Positions 58,039 to 64,000 of a stretch of 64,000 bases of DNA are shown here, one piece after another. Source of the DNA: Linanthus parryae (Eukaryota; Streptophyta; Magnoliopsida; Ericales; Polemoniaceae); contig JALGPY010000004.1 in NCBI GenBank assembly GCA_023055425.1, positions 64,689,718-64,753,717 of the forward strand. Direction: 5' to 3'. A program made the position numbers and the translations under genes. Position 1 is the first letter of the stretch; every line of letters starts with the position of its first letter. The notes beneath the pieces are model-generated. The model had not been told where the DNA came from, searched no databases, and saw only the letters and a list, made by a program, of their open reading frames with translations.

Positions 58039-58541
58039 ATGTTGTTTCCCGTGAGTTCTCACAACTGCTGGTATCGGCTCTTGACCTTCGTTGATTCATA
58101 TCAAGTCTGGGCTTTGAAACCTGAGTTTGTGTCTTGTGCTATAGAAATAGCTCCCAAGAAATTCTTCGGAAAGCCCTTTGATCTACCTGATCCTTTTGAC
58201 AATCGATTGCGTAAGGTTTCCCGTTGGAACAAAGATTCTCTCTTCTTCATTATGTTTGCGGGCGCCACCCCCGGTGGGCTTCCGACAAATACTACCCCTT
58301 TGCTGACTCTTGGATTGAAGCGTAATGATGGGGGTGATGCCTGGTGGCTCTCCGTTGGAGAACTATTTGCCACCAACACTCAGATGCGAGGTCAGCGGAT
58401 GGAACACATTCCCAAAGCTGTTTCCCTCAGCTATTCCTTGAAGTTCATTTGGCATCTCGCCGTGGTAGCGGCGAGAATTCTGTTCTGGTCGAGGACGTCG
58501 ATGATGACGACGAGCTTTCCATAGTTAGGCCTTCAACATAG
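58039..58541 (+). pseudogene. Second Tat2 antisense gene, unknown protein
   Basis: ATG 58039 (MLFPVSSHNCWYRLLTFVDS) opens 161 codons. I do not recognise a family. Visible features are FFGKPFDLPDPFDNRLRKVS, FAGATPGGLPTNTTPLLTLG, GGDAWWLSVGELF and FIWHLA. Near 58450 a slip is likely, because another frame ends naturally with an acidic VLVEDVDDDDELSIVRPST at 58541. The gene has its own TATA box and is followed by 3' UTR-like sequence (AATAAG at 58650). It is antisense to gag and co-directional with the PMD gene. Confidence 0.6.
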
Positions 58542-58788
58542 GGTTTTCAGCGTAGGAATATGTTTCTTTGCACCCTTTTGGGGACTTTGTTTTCTGCTTC
58601 TATCTAGACAGATAAATTGTACTTTGCCCCTTTGGTTGTTTCATCTAATAAGATAGAGTTTTTTTTATATATATTCCATTCGCACATTCATACTATGTGC
58701 TTTCGTGCTGCCTTTTTGCGTACTATCCATTTGAATAGGCTTTCGCTCTGTCATTCACGGATACAGATTCCGTAGCATATGGAATAAA
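58542..58788 (+). other. 3' region of the second Tat2 antisense gene
   Basis: T-rich, with AATAAG near 58650 as a possible poly(A) signal. No gene seen. Confidence 0.5.
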
Positions 58789-59402
58789 TTGCTGCTGTTA
58801 TCATATGAGATAGACTTTGAACTTTCTATTGCCATCCCAGTACATGGATTCCGCCCGCTATCTTATGAGATAGGTTTTAGTTTGGCTGCTATCACATGGG
58901 ATAAGCCTCAACTATCTTATCAGATAGTTTTTGTTCGCGTTCGGCTGCTACCATATGAGATAGGCTTGTGCTATCTTTAGAAGATAGGCTTTGCTGCTAC
59001 CATATGAGGTAGGCTTGTGCTATCTTAGCAGATAGACTTTGTTCGCGTTCGGCTGCTACCATATGAGGTAGGCTTGTGCTATCTTTAGCAGATATGTTGT
59101 GCTGCGACCATATGAGGTAGGCTTGTGCTATCTTAGAGGATAGATTTTGTTCGCGTACGGCTGCTACCATATGAGGTAGGCTTGTGCTATCTTTAGCAGA
59201 TAGGTTATGCTGCTACCATATGAGGTAGGCTTGTGGTACCTTAACAGATAGGCTTTGTTCGCGTGTGGCTGCTACCATATGAGATAGGCTTGTGCTATCT
59301 TTAGCAGATAGACCTTGCTGCTACCATATGAGGTAGGTTTGTGCTATCTTAGCAGATAGGCTTTGTTCACGTGTGGCTGCTATCATATGGGATAGGCCTT
59401 TG
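58789..59402. repeat. Dimeric 49/59-bp tandem array in Tat2
   Basis: Units begin GCTGCTACCATATGAGGTAG at 58944, 58993, 59052, 59101, 59160, 59209, 59268, 59317 and 59376. Spacing alternates exactly 49, 59, 49, 59, 49, 59, 49, 59. The long unit carries an extra TTCGCGTxTG-type tail. The higher-order period is 108 bp, four complete copies; decayed units extend left to 58789. Each unit contains CTATCTttAGCAGATAG, an inverted repeat able to form a hairpin. Confidence 0.95.
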
Positions 59403-59639
59403 AGCTGGTTGTAACAGGTACGGATAAACAAGACCAATTGATAAATAAAGATCATATCCAACAGTTGATACAAGAGCGCACCTTTAAGATTCTTCTAGAT
59501 GCGATAAAATTTCTCTCCGTTGGAATAGAAACTTCCCCCCTGTCTGCCAACCTCCTCATGTTTGATAACCCTCTTTAAGGTGTAGATGTTTTTGGCTACT
59601 CCGGAGGTCTCTGTCTTTAGTTATCGAGATCATAGCGAC
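59403..59639. other. Tat2 sequence between array and gag
   Basis: This is where protease and the rest of pol should follow gag on the minus strand. No protease, RT or integrase motif is present. Confidence 0.6.
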
Positions 59640-61151
59640 CTAATTCCCTTTGGGTTCCTGCCTCGCATGAGATGGCAGAGGATTATTACGCACATCTTTG
59701 GCCGGCTCGTCTATGAACAGCTGGCCCTCCTTTATTTTCCTGTCCACCATCCATCTGAGCTTTTTGAACTCCTGTGTTGGGTGTGACACCTGGCCATGAC
59801 ACTCGCACCACCTGGGGTTTCTGAATTGCTCTCCTTTAGGTTTACACTCAAAGGGTGGCAAGATTCCGTCCTTCCGCCATCTTTTACAGAGATCAATCGC
59901 ATCCTCAATTGAGCAGGGTAGTGGCGGTGCCTCCTGTGGCTCGGGTCGTTGTTTCTTACTGGATGGCAACACAGCATGGACGTTGGTTTCTCGCGGCCGC
60001 TTGTAACCGAACTTTCTGACAATGTAGCTTGGATTCGCCGATGTATGCTCGCTAGCTCGTCTATTTCGCATCCTTTCTACCAGAGGCTCAACGTTCTTGG
60101 TACAGTCAATCAACTTCGAGAATGTAGGCATGTTCAAATTAATCAACATAACTTTATATTCGTCGCGCATGCCTTGCAGGCATATCTCGACCAGACGGCT
60201 CTACAAAACTTCGTCACTCATTCCAAGGACCTGGCCCTGAATTTCTTAATGAAAGCGACACCTTCCCCATCAGGCTTTTGGTACATCCGGGATAGGTGAA
60301 TGGTGGTGACTCATTCGTCCATCTGGAAGAACTTCGTATAAAATTTCTTTATCATGTCATCCCATGTCTTTACAGATCCCGCTTCGAGGGCTCTGTACCA
60401 CTTGTATGCGACGGTTCCCAAAATTTAGGAAATTCGCGCAGAGCAGCCGAGTATCGACTGCGTACGGGCCCATCATGTCCATGAACCTCATCACATGCTC
60501 GTGGGCATTCCCACTGACTTCATCAAACTTTTCCCATTTGGGCGCCTTGTACCCAATGGGGTTCGACATGAGATAGACATCTCGCGGAATGGGAGGCGCA
60601 CTATCTATCTTAGGAATGACAGTGTCTGCGAAACTCTGGTTGGCGATATACTGTCAATCCTTTGTTCTATAGCCGCCATACTTGCAGGTGTTCCTCCATG
60701 GGATGGAGCTGTGGGCCCAAAGCCCGGAATGTATGGCATACTGGGATTGTAAGGAGGTGGAGGTGGAGGCACGTGGCTTCCTAGGGCTCCGCTTGCGTAT
60801 AGAGACGATGCAGGGTACGTAGGGGTGGCAGAAACATGCACTATCGAGGTGCCTATTGAGGTACACACCGTCCCTTGTAGCGAAGTTGGCAGCAGCGGGG
60901 AAGAAGTCCCCGGGGCGACGTTCTAAGCCACCTTTCCCAGGATTGTCATGATCTGAGCAATCTGCTCAGACTGAGCTTCCATGGCTCGGGCTTGAGTCTG
61001 TATTGTGGCTTGGAGCGACTCTAAGGAGGGTTCCCCCTCAGACAACCGGAGCCCGAGTGTTGGGAGTGGTATTGAGCAGTCGGTCCTCTCCTGAGGTCTC
61101 TTCATGAAAGGGAGACTGGTCTCCTTGACGAATGACTTGATCCGAAGACAT
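59640..61151 (-). pseudogene. gag: Tat2 gag
   Basis: On the minus strand ATG 61151 (MSSDQVIRQGDQ) starts the polyprotein; a slip leads to the frame at 61105 (LESLQATIQTQARAMEAQSE, coiled). TAG 60923 breaks it (C-to-T at Gln fits), followed by a Pro/Tyr-rich region and then the capsid domain with IGYKAPKWEKFDEVSGNAHE and HVMRFMDMMGPYAVDTRLLC. The C-terminal segment (60170-59640) has CSIEDAIDLCKRWRKDG and a decayed zinc motif (WCECHGQVSHPTQEFKKLRW, last Cys replaced by Phe). Ends QEPKGN with a stop at 59640. Nothing of pol follows. Confidence 0.85.
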
Positions 61152-61190
61152 TATGGGAAAAATTTGAGGTTTTTGAAGGTGGATGTTTCA

Positions 61191-61207
61191 CGTCGGGTTC
61201 ACCAAAA
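61191..61207 (-). other. Tat2 primer binding site
   Basis: Minus strand TTTTGGTGAACCCGACG directly follows the LTR end TGTAGACA. Fixes the element's orientation. Confidence 0.85.
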
Positions 61208-61818
61208 TGTCTACAAGGGAATCCTCGAGAGGTCTCCAAGTATACCAGTCAAATAGGGAATAAGAACACAGAGAGTTATAGGGTGTGTGTAGGGAGAGAT
61301 TAAGCAATGGTAACTGCTTGTGTGAGAGAGATAGTAAGCTATGGTGCTAGACCAATGTGTCTTACGAGTCTTGTTGTGTCCCAACGGGGAGGTAACGATC
61401 CTATATATATTGGGGAAGTGACCGTTGGGGGTTTAGTGCACCATAAATGGCAGCTTAATGATAGAGCCCCCAACGGCACGTTCGACCGTGTATATAGGAA
61501 CCGTTACGCATCTATCCGCAAGTATCGGAGACCGTTATGAGATCAGCCGCATTAATGGGACACGTAAGCCTAGGATCTCTCAGTCAGTTACCAGAGGTCG
61601 CGCACAAGCTTGGTTGTCGCATGCGCGCGACGGACCTTACCCTAGCCTCCAAACCACTAAGTCCCTACAAGTCCCGTGTTATGGTGCGCGGGGGCCCTGT
61701 CTCGTAGCCCCCACGTGGATCAGCACAGGTGGTGATCCGGTGTGGATGGAGCACAGCTAAGTGTGCTGGATGGCTGCCTCGTGGGGGCGATCTGTCTGTC
61801 TGTAAAGCACTATCTACA
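61208..61818 (-). repeat. Tat2 5' LTR
   Basis: 611 bp, minus-strand TGTAGATAGTGC...CTTGTAGACA. Followed on the right by CTGGT and the resumed copia RT. Confidence 0.93.
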
Positions 61819-61948
61819 CTGGTTTATGTGGACGACATTATTATCACTGGATCTGATCCGTCTGCTGTCCAGAGTTGCATCCGTGATGTTTCTCTGCATT
61901 TCTACTTTAAGGATCTTGGGGAGTTATCCTATTTTCTTTGGGTTGAGG
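61819..61948 (+). pseudogene. pol: Ale-like RT, active-site part
   Basis: YVDDIIITGSDPSAVQSCI with the catalytic YVDD, then FYFKDLGELSYFLWVEV. It continues 50357 across Tat2. Ends where SIRE-like LTR text starts; the rest of pol is lost. Confidence 0.88.
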
Positions 61949-62930
61949 TTGTAAGTTCAGTCTGTTTTAAAGGCTTCAGACAGCTTGTCTGTTTTAAGTC
62001 CTTGAAACTGATTTCAATGGTTTGAAATCAACACTGCAGTTTCTGGCATGAACTTAGGGGGAGCTGATGATCTTTTTCTAACTCCTAATCTCTTATAATC
62101 CATTATATGTTATTTGATGATGAAATAAAAATCATTTCTATACCATATACTGTGATTAATCTATTTGTTTGACTCAGTTTGTGCAGGGATATTTAGTTTC
62201 CTATTCTGCAGCATTGTTTCCTAACTTATTTGATTGCAGAATAGAAATCAATCTGACAAAGTTATTATGCACAATGTTCTGCTGCACCCAAAGCTTCCTA
62301 ACCCTTCAACAAACAAGATCAAGACAGTATCTTTGAAGATACTGAGCAACCATCCGTTGGGAGAGCTGTTAGAAGAGTCAAAGGCTTGCAGCTTATTTTT
62401 AGGAAAGTTTTGTTACAATGGAGATCCTGAAGATCCTCAATTGAAACAACTGCATACAAGTGGGTAGGCTTGAAGAAATAATAACGGGACCCTTACAGAA
62501 ACTCTCAAGCACTTCACAGAGATTGGCAAGCAACAAAGAATCAGATCAAATCATCCAAGCTGACCATCTGAAGAACACTGCACGTTCATCTTCAGACTCA
62601 GTTCTAGTGTTCTTCTATTCTGAGCTTTATTTTTATATTATTCTAATAATACTTATAGTTCTTATTCTCGTGGATTGTTCAAGGAGAACATTAGATAATT
62701 CTTAGTTAATCAGTTAGCTAGAACAGGTACTAGTTAGGTTAGTGAGAACCACAAGCTGTAACAGAGTAAGGCATCTCTTTGTGCTTGAGATCTAGGGACT
62801 TAGCTTTTGATTAATAAGAATTGAGTTAAAAATCCTGCAGGGATTAAATCCCTGAGGTAGAGAGAGGTCCAAGTGGAATGAAATCTATCAATCATTGTGT
62901 CTATTGTCTCTACGTTGCTACATTTTACTT
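61949..62930 (+). repeat. Second SIRE-like LTR fragment
   Basis: Aligns with about 44860-45830. Shared blocks include GTTAATCAGTTAGCTAGAAC, TTGATTAATAAGAATTGAGT and TCCCTGAGGTAGAG. It lacks both LTR ends: the left is joined to copia RT, the right is cut by the inverted Angela LTR at 62931. The frames 62234-62705 are not genes. Confidence 0.8.
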
Positions 62931-64000
62931 TGTAGGGTTTTGAACATGGAATCGCAGCGGAAGAAGTTAATTATTCCGTTCAAATCCCTCCAAGGATCAC
63001 AAGTCAAGAACACATAACGATAGTAAAGGATTAATATGTGTTTACCTTTGGGTTCTCCTTTGATGACTTCAAAAGCGAATAATTTCACGTTCTCTACGGT
63101 TTATCCACGCCTAGGATAAAGAATTGGACCTCCCAACCTTCTTGTTCTAGCTAGAACAGAGGAAGGAGACGAAGGAATCACGGAACGAAGCCACAAAGAG
63201 AGGCTCAGCCTCCTTTGTGTGGCCGACAGGTTGGGGAGGCGGGTAAGGGGCGTTCGGCCTCTTACTTGCTTGCTCTCAACTCTTTTCTCTCCTCTCAATA
63301 TGTGTTATGAAAAACAACTATTGAGAGGAAAGGAAGGAGTTCCTTTATATAGTCCAACTACTCCTAGTTGTTTCCATAAAGGGCCCAATACTAATCATAT
63401 CCATATATGGACTAGTATTATTTTCTAATTAGTCCTACTAAGTTAGCAACTTGTTGCGATATGATCCTTTTAATTAATCTCTATTAATTAAGTCTCTTGT
63501 CCAATTATATCCATATGGCGTGTGACCCCATAGGTTTCTACTTAATTGGTAGTAACTATTTACAAACATGGAGCGGTGTCTAGCAACACATCCATGCCAC
63601 CCAATTAATAGAAATGGTCAACTTGACAAAACCTTGTGATCTTATTATCGCATCCCTTTGTCTCATTATCCGGATTGGACACGAGACATACAAGTCACAC
63701 TCGTATATCCAATCCATGTTTCTCGATCCTGGAAATAGCCCTATCCATGCATATGACATCAATATCCCCATATTGATTCATATGAGTCTGGCCAGACATT
63801 CCATAGGCGCCATCCCTCGAGTGGCCTCGGATATTTGCTCCCGTTATGTGGGAGGGAAAAATCCTATCTACATCACTCACCATCTCTAAGCTTGCTTCCT
63901 ATTGTGCCCAACATGCGCTTTTATAACTACCCAGTTACGGAGTAGCGTTTGACGTTGTCAAAGCACAATATTTCACAACTAGAGGATCTAGTGACTTCAA
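62931..64000 (-). repeat. Angela-type LTR, inverted, runs off the window
   Basis: Plus strand TGTAGGGTTTTGAACATGG is the reverse complement of the solo LTR end at 52760-52778. Similarity continues to the window edge, and the TATA box is at 63344-63351 on the minus strand. Left flank TACTT (62926-62930). Whether it is a solo LTR or the end of a full element lies outside the window. Confidence 0.93.

Larger units (their letters stand above)
50358..61818 (-). mobile_element. Tat2: non-autonomous Tat-lineage element with two antisense genes
   Basis: 11,461 bp, LTRs of 611 bp each, perfect target duplication CTGGT (50353-50357, 61819-61823). Orientation is minus: the primer site TTTTGGTGAACCCGACG lies inside the right LTR and the purine tract AAAAAGGGGGCTAA inside the left one. 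Only gag (61151 to 59640) is present in the sense direction; no protease, RT, RNase H or integrase motif can be found on either strand. The remaining 8.6 kb carry two plus-strand, that is antisense, genes and a tandem array, plus a solo LTR. Confidence 0.9.
47291..61948 (+). mobile_element. Decayed Ale/Retrofit-like Ty1/copia element, split by Tat2
   Basis: The primer site TGGTATCAGAGC at 47291 is followed by gag, protease, integrase and RT remnants up to 50357. RT resumes at 61819 across the Tat2 insertion with the coding text intact (ILYLLV joining YVDDIIITG). The element stops at about 61948 where SIRE-like LTR sequence begins, so its RNase H and 3' LTR are gone. RT and integrase style fit the Ale/Retrofit lineage. 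Confidence 0.85.

Overview
This window is a plant nuclear heterochromatic segment made almost entirely of nested LTR retrotransposons. Everything recognisable belongs to angiosperm transposable-element lineages: Athila and Tat (Ty3/gypsy), Angela-like, SIRE/Maximus-like and Ale/Retrofit-like (Ty1/copia), plus a hAT-type MITE. I see no ordinary host gene, tRNA or rRNA. The species cannot be named from this sequence.

Layout, left to right. An Athila-lineage element fills 1-38066, with its 5' LTR cut by the window edge. It carries a tRNA-Asp-type primer site, gag, pol and an extra third ORF with a putative plant-transposon domain. It is broken by (i) a poly(A)-tailed insert at 3491-4801, (ii) an Angela-like copia element at 5379-13453, and (iii) a 15.9-kb Tat-lineage element, 'Tat1', at 20682-36559. 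Tat1 lies 20 bp inside the Athila 3' LTR and has a perfect AGGGG target duplication. The Athila element itself sits in the gag region of a SIRE-like copia element (38067-46042) that has an env-position ORF and a hAT MITE with an 8-bp target duplication. After about 1.2 kb of unassigned sequence comes a decayed Ale-like copia element (47291-50357, resuming at 61819). Its reverse transcriptase is split by a second Tat-lineage element, 'Tat2' (50358-61818, minus strand, 611-bp LTRs, TSD CTGGT), which contains an Angela-type solo LTR (TSD CTTCA). The right edge holds a second SIRE-like LTR fragment and an inverted Angela-type LTR that runs off the window.

Two systems deserve attention. First, both Tat elements carry intron-containing genes on the strand opposite to gag (and, in Tat1, pol). 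In each, the larger gene encodes a plant mobile domain (PMD, MAIN/MAIL-like) protein with a TATA box and splice signals. Tat2 appears to have no pol at all, so it would be a non-autonomous gag-only carrier of two such genes. Second, the Athila element contains a 14-bp perfect palindrome, TGCGTATATACGCA, in pairs spaced exactly 19 bp. The pairs lie just upstream of the LTR TATA box and on both sides of the third ORF, next to a possible internal promoter.

Nearly all coding regions are pseudogenised. The great majority of in-frame stops are of the kind made by C-to-T change at CAG, CAA or CGA codons, which suggests methylation-driven decay.
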